Under the pieces are notes generated by a model, which did not search any database, was not told the origin of the DNA, and worked only from the letters and a program-made list of their open reading frames with translations. 64,000 nucleotides of DNA, from the NCBI GenBank assembly GCA_028829895.1, contig CM054181.1, positions 69,609,259 to 69,673,258 on the forward strand, in the 5' to 3' direction. Positions 34,772 through 46,683 of this stretch are shown piece after piece. The position numbers and the translations under genes were made by a program. Every line of letters starts with the position of its first letter. Position 1 is the stretch's first letter. The stretch is from Sinotaia quadrata (lineage: Eukaryota; Mollusca; Gastropoda; Architaenioglossa; Viviparidae).

Positions 34772-36384
34772 ACCGTCTGCTCGTAAAACGCGATCAGCCG
34801 GAAACCGCGTGTCCATAATTATTGCCATATTTGAAAGAATGGCGCAATTTTGAACACGCTGGTTCAGGCAATCTCATGACTGTGAGTTGTGGTAGATCCC
34901 CTTCTAACAGACCATAGAGGACAATATTTGTGTGGACACAAAAGCGAGGTAAATGTTTTCGATCATCCATTCTGCCTTTATTTACCAGATATTTGTTTGT
35001 TATTGAAATGTTATGTATACATTCATTTGTCAGTACGAGTATTTACTGAAATCAACACTTGCAAAACTGACTAGAAAGCACAACTAAACTCGGGTTCACG
35101 TAGATTTGGTCGCAAATAGTGTTTTTTTTTATGAGTGCGACATTTCAAGAATTATGATGCCAGTCAAATGTCATGACGTCAGTGACACTTTTAAACTTAT
35201 GCTATGATGATACTCATTAGTTTTGACCTTGACACATTAACTTATACTACAGGGGAGGTGTCGGCCCTATTGAAATTTGCAATTTTCGCTGAGAAAGGCA
35301 GCCAGCACATACTTTAGCAGGCCAATGTATAGACAAATGTTCATTATTATATGTGTTCATTTGTTTTTTATGACACGAGTACAATCATAAACATCATATT
35401 ACCCACTTGACGACACTGCACTGTAAACTGGCCACTTATGACGTAATAGATGACACAAAGCCAGTCTTGATGATACACACAAATGTATTGTTTAAAAAAA
35501 TGCGTGTATTGTGTATGACTCAGTGCCAATCACGATGATACACATAAGTGTATGGTTTCTTTGCACAAAATGTTTGAGAGAAGTAAACTGAGGCATATTC
35601 CAAAATATTTTAAGTAAAGAAAACGTTTTTATTTTAATTTTAAAAGAGTTTCTTTTTGTTCTGTTCTCCTTTGCTTTGTTCTAGAGATATACTTTTTTTT
35701 TAAAGTGGTATAATTTTAACATATTTTGACTGGTCTGTAAATGTCTACAGTTTATACATTTTAGACCATTAGACGAGACAGCCATTTATATCAGTAATAA
35801 ATACGTCTATTGTTAAAGGCCGACTATTCGCTTTCCCTTAAACTCAGCCTATTGTCCTCCTGCAAGAAGAGACTCTTCTCAACGCACTCACTTTAAATGA
35901 ACGAGGCATTTAGAAATGGAAAATGTGTAGGAGGAAAAAAACAACCTCTCAATCAGGGAAATGTCTCTTTGTAGCAGTAGTGGACAAAAGCAGGACTTAT
36001 AGGACAATGAGAGACTAGCTTACATCTCAGTGCACCATATAGCGTCTAAGTGCTGCGCGAAACAGGCCCTAGCACTCGCACCAGCAAATACTTGACAAAA
36101 CAAACCTTAACACACGTGGCAAATAAAGACAGCCACCACGATAATGCGCACCGACTCTAATTTAAAGGATTGATTTTCTCTAGAGGGATTCTGGTACAGT
36201 CGAAGGCAGATCGGCGATGAAAAGGCAGAATAACGACATGACCGAAAGCCTTTGACTTGTGGAGATTCGAATCAAGTGTGCAACCGTAATCAAAAGCAAT
36301 GCGTTTTGGTACGACACCTGAGTGGAGAGGAGTTGTGAGTGGCGTTGTAGTGCATCTACCTGAGGGGTGATGAAATTAGTTGGT
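34772..36384. other. Unique DNA with one extended CRE palindrome
   Basis: At 35169-35187 TGACGTCA is embedded in a larger near-palindrome with TGTCA and TGACA arms. No gene is recognised across this 1.6 kb. Confidence 0.4.
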
Positions 36385-36690
36385 GAAGGAATAATAATAA
36401 TAATAATATCAGGATCTCAGATTAAAAATCCAGAGACTGGAATATAAATGTGGAAGTGATACCTGTAGTCATAGGAGCCTTGGGGAACATAGCATCTGAG
36501 TTGAAGGGTTATCTGAATAAACTACCTGGAAACCACAGACTCGCCCCACTACTGAAAGCAGCGCTCCTCGGAAGTGCCCACATCTTCCGTAAAACCTTTG
36601 ATCTCCCAGAATCCTGGTGAGATTCCGAGACCTTGGTTTATAACTGACAGTCAACAGATTCATGGAAAGGGCTTAATAATAATAATGAGA
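36385..36690 (+). mobile_element. Non-LTR retrotransposon 3' end, copy B
   Basis: Aligns with copy A from the endonuclease-like region to the tail. GTGGAAGTGATACCTGTAGT matches the VEVIP region. A later open segment reads KLPGNHRLAPLLKAALLGSA and ends FDLPESW and a stop, apparently the ORF's C-terminus. The 3' UTR ends GGCTTAATAATAATAAT, like copy A. An AAT run also precedes the 5' truncation point (36390-36408). Copy B retains segments deleted from copy A, so the two are independent insertions. Frame breaks in the first third make it inactive. Confidence 0.78.
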
Positions 36691-37284
36691 AGGAGGAGGA
36701 AAGAAAATTTAATAAAGTAATTTTTCTTATCAAAGTTTATTTTCATTCGGTACCAGAGAGTGAAGTTTAAAAAAATAGATCCTGTATTGTATTGTAAGCA
36801 TGCTGCCAGTGGAGACTGAAATGGAGACACTTCGGGCGTGAGAAGGAATTTAGTGGCACGGTTTTAAACCTATTTGAAGAGAGAAGTGAGTTAAAATAAT
36901 CAAGCCGAGAAAGCACTAATGAACGCAAAACACATTTCTAAACACAGCACAACTGCCTAAGTGCCGACATAAAAATAAATTATTACTGTGGTACAGCTTA
37001 CTAGAGTGGCAATTAAATTCAAATGGTGTTGTCACAATACCTGACTGGAGATGAAGATCACTTGATTCTGTGGTTCATCTACCCATAAAGTGATGAAAAC
37101 TAGTTTGTGTTGTGGCGAAATTATCCGCGTAGTGATGGAAAGCAGTGGGTGCTGTGACAGAGCACTCAAATGGCGATGAAAATAGAGTGATGCTGTGGTG
37201 CAGTTATCCGACAGGAGAAAAGCGAGAGTTAATGTATGATTACAGAGACACGAAGTTAAGGGATAGGTACTAGCTGTGGAAAAA
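36691..37284. other. Unique to faintly repetitive DNA
   Basis: GATGAAAA and GTGGTGCAGTTATCC-like fragments recur loosely from 37020 to 37240. No gene is recognised. Confidence 0.35.
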
Positions 37285-37405
37285 CTATGAAACAGAAATA
37301 CGTGACAAGATTATGAAACAAGTATGTGACACGATTATGGAACAGAAATATGTGACAGGATTATGGAATAATAGAAGTAAATAGAATACAGAAATAAGTA
37401 ACAAA
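37285..37405. repeat. ~25-bp repeat, 3-4 copies
   Basis: GATTATGGAACAGAAATATG and variants are spaced by about 25-30 bp. Confidence 0.75.
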
Positions 37406-37514
37406 AATTTAGAACGGATATATGGAACATCAATTAAGTAAAAGGAACAGCAAAATGGATTGGGAATATGAAATTTAACCCAACATAGAACAAGAGAATG
37501 CAATAAAATAATTC

Positions 37515-37620
37515 CACTCACTCACTCACTCACTCACTCACTCACTCACTCACTCACTCACTCACTCACTCACTCACTCACTCACTCACTCACTCACTCA
37601 CTCACTCACTCACTCACTCG
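37515..37620. repeat. Pure CACT microsatellite
   Basis: About 26 uninterrupted CACT units. Confidence 0.98.
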
Positions 37621-37884
37621 ATGGATGAATATAACAAATTTACTTCAGTCATATACATCAAACATAGCAGCAAATATGACTCAAATCAGTTATATCAGGT
37701 TATATAAATCGGCAATACTAAGCAAGCATAACTTATTTACTACATAGCGTGTCAGTAAGACATTTAAATCAAACATAAATCAGTCATTCCATTAAGAATA
37801 TACACACTTACAGGCACACAAACGCACTAATAAAATAAATGTAATCTGAAGCTCTAAGCACTTTGTAATTGAAAAACACAGACT

Positions 37885-38450
37885 GAGACTACGGTACAGG
37901 CAGACCAAATACAGTACAGACAGACAACCGTATACAAACAGACCGACCATAATATAAACATGCTGACCACAGTACAGACAGACAACACTGTACAAACGTG
38001 CCGACCACAATATAAACAGACTGACCACAGTACAGCCCGACAATCCTATACAAACGGACCGACCACAATGTAAGCAGACTGGCCACAGTACAGACAGACA
38101 ACACTGTACAAACAGACCGACCACAGTATAAACAGACAGACCATAGTATAAAGTGACGAAATACATTGTTCAAAACAAAGTACAATACCATCAAACTGAC
38201 TACAATAAAACTAGACCTACCACACTGTAAAAAATGACCAACCACACTGTACCTAGCGACCGACCACATGTACAAACATATCGATCACACTGTACAAACA
38301 GACCGACCACACTGTACTGAGAGACAAATCACACTTTACTATCAGAGTGATCACAATACAAACGAAAAGACTACAGAGTACAAACAGCCCCACCACAGTA
38401 TAAACAAACCGGTCACAGTATAAGCAGACGACTATATAAATGTACCAATC
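37885..38450. repeat. ~22-bp minisatellite, about 25 copies
   Basis: GACCGACCACAGTATAAACA and related units (ACAGTACAGACAGACAACAC) recur for 560 bp, best conserved at 37920-38160. Confidence 0.9.
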
Positions 38451-39340
38451 AAGGACAATCGCACTGCCTACACTATACCAAAAAACCGTCTACAGCAAAA
38501 ACAATCCGATTGCATAGTAAAATTAGCACGATCATACTGTATAACTGATTTGCAGACGAGTCAACTAAAACATGTCCTCAAATGTACAAGCAAGAGACCT
38601 GACTCAACACACACTGTAGAGCAAAAAAACTTTAGTAAAAATACAAAATTCTTAAACCAAGACAAACTTCACAAGGTTCAGACTGCTAAAGATATACGTG
38701 CGCACACTCATGTACACATATACAGAATAATCTAACCCCCACCCCTACCACCCACCTCCGCACACAGAGAACTAACGGAAATATGCCGGAAAATTCTTGG
38801 AGGTCGCCACTCAACCTTTCTGTTTTTGAACGAAACACTCCTGTTACGGTCGACTCCCGTACTCGGTGTTCAGTCAAGCGTGGAGGAAACAAGAAGCACA
38901 ACGCGAGAAATCAGACAAAGAGTTCATAAACGTAAAATAAAATGCTCAGGCATGCGCAACTGACATTTATTTATTCCCTCCGCCACTCTTTAATATCAGC
39001 TAGTTAGCGCATACATTTTATCCTCAGATTAACCAAAGTATAAACAAATGGCCTTTCTCTCTCTCTCTCCTCGCGTCTATGATTTGCAGTGAACTGTTCT
39101 TGAACTTGAGGTACTGTAATATTGTTATGCACAATCTTAGAATCATAAACAATGGAAAATTTGTAAAATAATGTAACGCTTTGATGAACTAATAAAAACA
39201 TAATATAGATTTTTTCCGAAATAAGCATTCTGTCGGGTCCATTATCGATTAACAGTGCAAAATGTCACTGAACTGACTAGACAATTATCCAAGCGGTGTG
39301 GGTTGTTTTTCAAGGGACGTCGAGCACTATTCGTTTTCTC
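38451..39340. other. Unique DNA, nothing firmly recognised
   Basis: A short CT run lies near 39053-39070. No gene signal can be supported. Confidence 0.4.
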
Positions 39341-39344
39341 TAAG

Positions 39345-39835
39345 ATGGCGTGCGTTTGTAAGCCAATGTGAGAAATGTTTCATGTATCTGTAGGCCAATA
39401 TGTGACATTTTCCCTGTATTTGTAAGCCAATTTGTGACATGTTTCCTGTATTTGTAAACCAATGTGAGACATGTTTCATGTATCTGTAAGCCAATGTGAG
39501 AAATGCTTCATGTATTTGTAAGCCTATGTGACATGTTTCATGTATCTTTAGGTCAATATGTGACATGTTTCATGTATCTGTAAATCAATATGTGACATTT
39601 TCCCTGTATTTGTAAGCCAATGTTAGAAATGCTTCATGTATTTGTAAGCCTATGTGACATGTTTCATGTATCTTTAGGTCAATATGTGACATGTTTCATG
39701 TATCTGTAAATCAATAGGTGACATGTTTCATGTATCTGTAAATCAATATGTGACATGTTTCATGTATCTGTAAATCAATGTGTGACATGTTTCATGCATT
39801 TGTAAGCCTATGTGTGACATGTTTCATTCATCATC
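39345..39835. repeat. ~32-bp minisatellite, about 15 copies
   Basis: ACATGTTTCATGTATCTGTA recurs. The spacing in the cleanest part (39721 onward) is exactly 32 bp. A longer block of about 124 bp (AAATGCTTCATGTATTTGTA through CTTTAGGTCAATATG) is repeated at 39508 and 39628, a larger-scale duplication. Confidence 0.94.
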
Positions 39836-39894
39836 ACTCTCATAGAGGATTTACACCAATGTATTCTGACAATATAGAGAGTATCCAGATAGTG

Positions 39895-40140
39895 TCAAGA
39901 CATATGTTACCAATATAGCATGAGAGAGTACCTGACAGATGTTACCAAAATAGCACAAGACAGTACCTGACAGATGTTACCAAAATTGCACAAGACAGTA
40001 CCTGACAGATGTTACCAAAATAGCACAAGACAGTACATGACATGTTACCCAAATAGTACAAGACAGTACATGACAGATGTTACCAAACTAACACAAGACA
40101 GTACCTGACAGATGTTACCAAAACAGTACAAAACAGGACT
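39895..40140. repeat. 35-bp minisatellite, 7 copies
   Basis: GTTACCAAAATAGCACAAGA and CAGTACCTGACAGAT recur every 35 bp. It abuts the 32-bp array but is unrelated to it. Confidence 0.95.
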
Positions 40141-40236
40141 GTACACTGGAAAGAGCGAGAAAAGAATTATGAGCCGTTGAAACAGGTAAAATGAAAACTA
40201 ACGTATAATTAGATAAAAAGAATACTAATTCAAAGC

Positions 40237-40411
<175 letters not shown>

Positions 40412-40578
40412 TATTTTCTCTCTTTCTCTGTATATGTATTTACGTATAGTTTAAACTCACAAACTAGCGCAAAATATAGTCACAGAATTAATGGTCGGTG
40501 AGACAGAAGATATAGATCGGTGGCCTTTCTCTAACACAAAGCCATCTATCCACTCACAAAGTGCACGTCGCCCAAGAC

Positions 40579-40737
40579 CGGAAGTTCATTAAAAGCACCG
40601 CCATATAAATCACCTCCATTTTGTCAGAGCCTACAGACGTCGATGAGGGAAACTCACGCTTTGGCGTGAAGAATCAACGAAGACTTCAGAGTCCTTCATG
40701 ACTCAGTGGTTTCTGCATTATACGGACTGACGTCATG
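40579..40737 (+). promoter_or_regulatory. Promoter-like block
   Basis: In order: ACCGGAAGT (an Ets-type site), CATATAAATC (TATA-like, near 40602-40611), a perfect TCACGC-TTTG-GCGTGA hairpin (40654-40669), TGACGTCA (40728-40735) and GGCCAATGG. This clustering is unusual for the neighbourhood, and an ATG follows. Confidence 0.3.
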
Positions 40738-40983
40738 AAGAGGCCAATGGCTTGTCATAAATGCGTAATATTTAAATCTTCGTGTAGTTACAAATCTTCT
40801 TTAGATTTAAATCTTGCTGCACCAGGCAAGAGGATGCCTGTCTATAAGATAGTTGTCCAAACCGAATGTTTCCGCACACAAATGTTTCATTATAAGTCCT
40901 ATCATATAAGTTTATTTTTTTCCATAATGAATGTATTAACATATTTGGAGAAAGGTCAGATGCGTGTATTTGAATATTTTTAA
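40735..40983 (+). CDS. Unrecognised 82-codon open frame
   Basis: The ATG lies about 125 bp downstream of a TATA-like box. The frame starts MKRPMACHKCVIFKSSCSYK with four Cys in the first 20 residues, continues with a mixed middle and ends in a hydrophobic, Phe-rich tail (HISLFFSIMNVL). I know no such family. Translation from MACHKC, which has a CCAATGG context, is an alternative start. The AT-rich second half suggests the frame may be partly chance. Confidence 0.15.
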   Translation: MKRPMACHKCVIFKSSCSYKSSLDLNLAAPGKRMPVYKIVVQTECFRTQMFHYKSYHISLFFSIMNVLTYLEKGQMRVFEYF

Positions 40984-41490
40984 AAAATGTCTTAGACCAA
41001 CCTATTCTTTACTGACATTGTTGAATACTGATGGAGAGCAAATATTGTTCATAGCTCTGCAATGAAAATGTATTTTATTCATAAACAAATTTTATTGATA
41101 AACAAATATAAGTTTATCAGAATGCTCGGTTATATTAAAAAAAACTATTTGTTTTATTGTCAAAGAAGTTGTGTTCATTCAAGGACAAATTATATTTTAT
41201 TGAAATAGCTATAGTTTAATATCTGTACAATTAATTTTTATTCGAGTGGCAATAAAAGCCAGCACTCAATCGAACTTATAAATACGATTTGAAGTTGTAT
41301 ATTGTTTGAAAAGGAAAATAAAACCTTAATCATTTTACAGAAATGAATTGGTATCATTTGGTATCAATTGGTATCAAGTCTTAAATTTAAAGAGAACGAA
41401 ACGTATGTCTGTATTGCTTTAAAGTATTAAAAATTCTTCTTTGCTGGAGTCTTGTTAAATGCATTTTGTATGTTTCAGTTATGTCCCGAG
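40984..41490. other. AT-rich DNA, nothing recognised
   Basis: A small TTGGTATCA triplication lies near 41348-41380. Confidence 0.45.
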
Positions 41491-41499
41491 AGACACCAG

Positions 41500-42255
41500 T
41501 ACCTTAAATAAGATGTGTATCTCAGTGACAAATTAACCTTGTGATAGCATGACTATTTCCTAATTAATTAACAAAAAGACTTGCATCTCAGAGACATAAA
41601 TTAACCTGAGTTAATAAGGCTATTTTATAATTAACGTAATGAGACTTGTACCCCAGTGATACATACTAACCGGGTGGTAGCATGTTCATAATTAACCAAA
41701 GGCTTATACCGCAATGGCACATATTAAGCTGGTGGTCACATGACTATTTCATAATTACCCCACTCCCAAAAGTCTTGTATCTCAGTGACATAAGTTGACT
41801 GGTGGTCACATGACTATTTCATAATTACCCCCACTCCCCAAAAGTCCTGTATCTCAGTGACATAAGTTGACTGGTGGTCACATGATTATTTCATAATTAC
41901 CCCCACTCCCCAAAGTCCTGTATTTCAGTGACATAAGTTGACTGGTGGTCACATGATTATTTCATAATTACCCCCCCCCTCCCAAAAGTCCTGTATCTCA
42001 GTGACATAAGTTGACTGGTGGTCACATGATTATTTCATAATTACCCCCACTCCCCAAAGTCCTGTTTCTCAGTGACATAAGTTGACTGGTGGTCACATGA
42101 TTATTTCATAATTACCCCCACTCCCAAAAGTCCTGTATCTCAGTGACATAAGTTGACTGGTGGTCACATGATTATTTCACAATTACCCCCACTCCCCAAA
42201 GTCCTGTTTCTCAGTGACATAAATTGACTAGTGGTCACATGACTATTTCATTTTG
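41500..42255. repeat. 71-bp minisatellite, about 10 copies
   Basis: GACTGGTGGTCACATGATTA, CATAATTACCCCCACTCCCC and CTGTATCTCAGTGACATAAG recur. The central copies (41790-42240) are nearly identical, and C-tract length varies between units. The left copies (41500-41720) are old and diverged. Confidence 0.96.
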
Positions 42256-43020
42256 TACCCTACTCATAGAACGTCGACGTATGAGGCTCAATTAACTGCT
42301 TTTGTTTTCGGCATTTCAGAATATGAATTCTCTTTATAATACACATTCCCTTTAGATAAAAACGATTGGTAGTTAATAAATATATTAATTATAGTCAGCA
42401 GTTACTAATGTAACAACAGGAATTTATGTAATGTCAATAATAATAAATAAGTGTAGTAGCATTGTAATTTGTCACAAATAAGTGTACAGCACGTTACAAA
42501 CCAGAGTAGAAAACATTTATTTACAGATAAATGTGTTGATTCATTATCACTCTCAATAAAAAAATGCTTTAAGAAAGTGTGAATTTTTTTTTAAAGAACA
42601 GTTTGATAAAATCTAACGATGTTGAAAAATTGTCATAAAATATTCTTGCGTCACATAAGCACGAAGTCATGGGGAAAGAAAAAGCCTGCCAGGAAATAGC
42701 TTGACAACTTGCATTCTGGGAGCAGTTTAACTGGGAATACCGATACAAATTTCTTCTTTGGTAACGGGTAGGTGTTCACATTGCAGTCGACGGGGACAAC
42801 ATGGTTCCTTTTTAACTCTCTTGAAGGCAAGCGCTAATAGTTATGAGACATTAACTTAATTTTGACTCTAAAAATCAGAACTCTCTGACTTCAAACAACT
42901 GATCAGATTCTACTCCCCAACCTCACAGTTCGATATCTCTGATAACTCGCCCATTCTTATTGACGTATCTCACTGCTAACAGTTCCAGTTTCCTACCAGT
43001 CATATTTTACACTTAATCAA
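42256..43020. other. AT-rich DNA, nothing recognised
   Basis: No gene or repeat can be supported. Confidence 0.4.
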
Positions 43021-43029
43021 GTGGTCGAC

Positions 43030-43705
43030 GACATCCATCCATTTACTTTCGGTAGACAATAATAGCCTACCTAATTCGTACTTCTAACTTTTACACATCG
43101 GCATTAGTCTGATAGCCTACCTACTTCGCACCTCTAGTTTTTGTACACGCTGGCGTTAGCTTGATAATAGCCTATAGCCTACCTACTTCGCACAACTGGT
43201 ATTTTATACAATGGCGTTAGCCTGATAATAGCCTAACTACTTCGCACCCCTAGCTTTTAGTCACTGGTATTAGTCTGATAATAGCCTATCAACTTCGCAC
43301 CTCTAATTTTTACAGATATGCCTTAGTTTGATAATAGCCTACCTACTTCGCACAACTGGTTTTTATACACGGGCGTTAGCCCGATAGCAGCCTTCCTACT
43401 TCGCATAGTCGGCTTTTGCACAAGCGTTACTTTGACAATAACCTACCTACTCTGCACAACTAGCTTTTACATACTGGCTTTAATCTGACAGTATCCTACA
43501 TATGTGTTAGGCTGACTTTTACACAATGTCTTTAGTCTGACAATAGCCTATTCGCATAGCTGGTTTTTATACACTGTCTTAAGTCTGGCAATAGTCTACA
43601 ACTCTACATACTTCGTAATAGCTGGTTTTTATACACTGTCTTAAGTCTGGCAATAGTCTACAACTCTACATACTTCGTAATAGCTGGTTTTTTTACATTT
43701 GCCGA
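43030..43705. repeat. ~50-60-bp degenerate minisatellite, about 12 copies
   Basis: AATAGCCTACCTACTTCGCA and a CTTTTACACACTGGCGTTAG-like part recur. The last two units (43560-43690, period about 64) are nearly exact. Confidence 0.93.
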
Positions 43706-44040
43706 TATTCTTTGCACAGCTGACACCAGTCAGTCCTATCTGTGACATAAATTACTCGGAAACGCCTGCTAGTGCTCGCCTCCCTTGAGCAGACAGAGAC
43801 AAAGAAACACGCTCATGCATTATATTGCATTATGTGTTATACGTAATCAAATAAATAAAATTAATTGTCAGTAAATAGTGAAACAGCAATCATAAGAATG
43901 TCAAAATTAATAAGTATGCCAATGATGATAATAAGTATACCAGAGACACCAAGGATATCGAGGTTAATAAGTATATCTATGAAAATAATATAAGCGATAA
44001 TACCAAGTCAGTCAGTAATAATAATTAATCTAATCCTAAC
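43706..44040. other. AT-rich DNA
   Basis: ATAAGTAT- and ACCAAG-type words foreshadow the following array. Nothing else is seen. Confidence 0.4.
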
Positions 44041-44043
44041 AAT

Positions 44044-44045
44044 CC

Positions 44046-44096
<51 letters not shown>

Positions 44097-44098
44097 GT
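44044..44098. repeat. AAT microsatellite
   Basis: About 17 AAT units. Confidence 0.97.
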
Positions 44099-44099
44099 G

Positions 44100-44850
44100 A
44101 TAATAAGTTAGTTGGTGATAAAAAGATGCAAATTATAATTAGTCTATATATGTTGGTGATAATGTCAGTGATAAAAATAAGAGTATTATAGATAATAATA
44201 ATTATTACAGTGATGATAATAATAATTATTACAGTGATGATAATAAGTGGGCCAGTTATAATAAGTCAGTTATATTAACATGTGTTTCATGTAAAACTGA
44301 ATACGTTAGAGATGATAATAAGTAATGTCAATAATAATTATGTTAGTGATAATGTGTATATCAGTGATAATAATTTTGCCAGACATAATAATCAGTGATA
44401 ATAAAAATGTCATTGGTAATACGTATATAATTGACAAAAACTCTATCGGAAATAATATGTATATCATTGATAAAAATTTTGCCAGACATAATAAGTAAGT
44501 ATGTCAGTGATGATAAAAATGTCATTGGTAATACGTACATAATTGACAAAAACTCTATCAGAAATAATATGTATATCAGTGATAAAAATTTTGCCAGACA
44601 TAATAAGTAAATATGTCAGTGATGATAAAAATGCCATTGGTAATACGTACATAAGAGACAAAAAAGTATGTCAGAGATAATAAATATATCATTGATGATG
44701 ATGAGTTTGAGAATGAGAAGTATGTCGCTGACAGGCAGTATGTCGAAAAAATAAAAGTCAATGATAATAAGTATGTCACTGAGAATGTTTGCCATTGATA
44801 ATTGGTTGTGAATTATAATTATTATGTAAGTCAATGATAATAAGTGCTTT
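44100..44850. repeat. Degenerate GATAATAAGT satellite with ~112-bp higher-order units
   Basis: GATAATAAGTATGTCAGTGA-like words fill 750 bp. Within 44370-44700 a block with GCCAGACATAATAAGTAA, AATGTCATTGGTAATACG and ACTCTATCAGAAATAATATG repeats three times (GCCAGACATA at 44388, 44481 and 44593). Confidence 0.9.
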
Positions 44851-45164
44851 GACGTATTTAACTATCACTGTTCTATACTCGGGAACATAACACAGTAGTA
44901 GTATTTACCTTGACCTTGTAACCACTGCGCAAAGATACAGTATCTACTCCACTGCTTGGACAACGTACTGGTTAAAACTCGCTCTTCAAGAACGGTCACT
45001 CTACTGTAACAAACGCCACTGCAGGTGGTTCTCCTCCCTTACTGACGTCAAAGGGACCGCTACTTCCGGACTATGCGCATGACAAGGAACGGGCATTATC
45101 TAGGGCTAATTATGTCGTGCTAGCACACCGCCAGGCGTACCATTTTCCCCGACCATTACTGATG
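44851..45164. other. Moderately CpG-rich unique DNA
   Basis: Contains TGACGTCA (45043-45050) and scattered CpG up to 45145. It may be regulatory, with no other support. Confidence 0.25.
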
Positions 45165-45360
45165 ATTTTTTTTTTTTACTGTTTCAGATCTTCTCTCGTC
45201 GAGTTTCCTACACTTTATATAGGTTGGCAGTGGGTGATGGAAAGAGAATCATGATTAAGATTGGTATGAGGAGACTGATGAGTACCATAGCGAAGGGAGT
45301 GAACTGGGTCGAAATGATTATCCTGAGAGTAGTGCATGCCGAGCAAACGATGGCGTTTTG
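45165..45360 (+). other. Splice-acceptor-like tract and short open frame
   Basis: T12 followed by ACTGTTTCAG (near 45167-45187) is a strong acceptor by eye. The following sequence is open in one frame for about 57 codons (FSRRVSYTLYRLAVGDGKR onwards) to a stop at about 45358-45360. I do not recognise the peptide. Other frames are open on the minus strand, so coding is doubtful. Confidence 0.15.
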
Positions 45361-45529
45361 ATAGTATAAATTCTTCTCCACGTTGTTTCTCATATGCTGT
45401 CCATGGCAGACGACATTCATGTACACACCACTGTGAAGAAACGGCGAGTGGCGTAGACACGGATAAAGTAGGATGAGAAGGTCCCAGTTTGATGCGGCAG
45501 GTGACTGGGACTGCGGATTTACTGGATGG

Positions 45530-45745
45530 TGAAGTGGTGGATTGCTCTTAATTGGTGGAATGAATAATTAATTGGAAGGCAGATCAGTTTGCGAAGTGGT
45601 GGATTAATCTTAATTGGTGGATTAATGATTAACTGGAAGGCATATCAGTTTGTGAAGTGGTGGATTAATCTTAATTGGTGGATTGAACGATTAACTGGAA
45701 GGCAGATCAATGTGTGAGGTGGCAATTTACTGTTAAATGGTGGAT
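45530..45745. repeat. 61-bp minisatellite, 3-4 copies
   Basis: GAAGTGGTGGATTAATCTTA and TTAACTGGAAGGCAGATCA recur every 61 bp. Confidence 0.93.
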
Positions 45746-46080
45746 TAACAGATAAAGTAGCTGGCTTGTTATCGTTGCATTGATTATATTTTATTTCAGT
45801 AATAAAATTTGTTGGTGGTGTCTTGACTACAAGTAAGTGTCAACACTATTTCCTAGTGAAAGGAAAGTGTTATGTTTAATCTTTAATGAGGCACACAAGA
45901 TACTAAACTATTATGAACATGTACAGGTAATTTATAGATAAGTAAACACACATACATGAAATAATGCCAATTAATAGTCAGAATTTAGGTATGCAAACAG
46001 AAATTTAAAATATAAAGTAAAGTGTTCGGAAGAAGGGAGCTTACACAAAGGCGTTTAGAGTCGTCGCAGCGTGAGTTCTT
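45746..46080. other. AT-rich DNA, nothing recognised
   Basis: No feature can be supported. Confidence 0.4.
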
Positions 46081-46081
46081 A

Positions 46082-46232
46082 ATCTATTATAAAAATATTT
46101 ACATCACGACAAGTTACAGTTCTAAAAATATTTACATCTTGACAAGTTACAGTTCTAAAAGTATTTACATCACTAGTTACTGTTATAAAAATATTTACAT
46201 CACGACAAGTTACAGTTCTAAAAATATTCTGC
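46082..46232. repeat. ~33-bp minisatellite, 5 copies
   Basis: AAAAATATTTACATCACGAC and AAGTTACAGTTCT recur with one shortened unit. Confidence 0.93.
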
Positions 46233-46282
46233 AGGAGTCCGAAAGCTACAATTCGACATTGGATAAATCAACGTTTCAACGG

Positions 46283-46664
46283 AAAAAGCATATAAATACC
46301 CGAGGATACTGCAATACCAAGACAATATGGAGAGTGAAGTAAAATCCAAAGTTAAGAGAGAGTATGAAAAACGTGTTAGACAAGTCAAAGTTAGATGGGG
46401 CAAACAAAATACAAAATTTTAAAGCATATGCAATGCACACAATCAACTACACTGGATGTATCATAGATTGGAACAACAAATGATCTGGACATAAAAACAA
46501 GAAAATTACGCACAATACATAAAGCTTTACACACCAAAGCAGACGTAGACAGGCTCTTTGTATCTAAGAAAATGTGAGGCAGAAGACTCAAGAAAATCAA
46601 TGATCTCATTGAAGGAGAAGTCATTGGTCTTGTGGACTACAACTGGAATAACAAAAAGATGTAA
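46283..46664 (+). pseudogene. Non-LTR retrotransposon fragment, copy C (RT C-terminal region)
   Basis: Read with frame changes, it gives AYKYPRILQYQDN and EVKSKVKREYEKRVRQVK, then INYTGCIIDWNNK, DLDIKTRKLRTIHKALHTKA, DVDRLFVSKK and, after a stop, GRRLKKINDLIEGEVIGLV. These blocks match, in order, the region just after the reverse-transcriptase core of RT proteins in R2-like and related LINEs (my recall of the family). This region would precede the linker and zinc knuckle of copy A, so A, B and C are probably non-overlapping or partly overlapping pieces of one or of related families. Frameshifts and an in-frame TGA mark it as dead. Both ends stop abruptly. Confidence 0.65.
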
Positions 46665-46683
46665 TATTGAATTATACAAAATA

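Noticed and set aside
36236..36290. tRNA-like element around AGATTCGAATCAAG
   Set aside because: The word is a near-palindrome and there is no A box at a proper distance on either strand.
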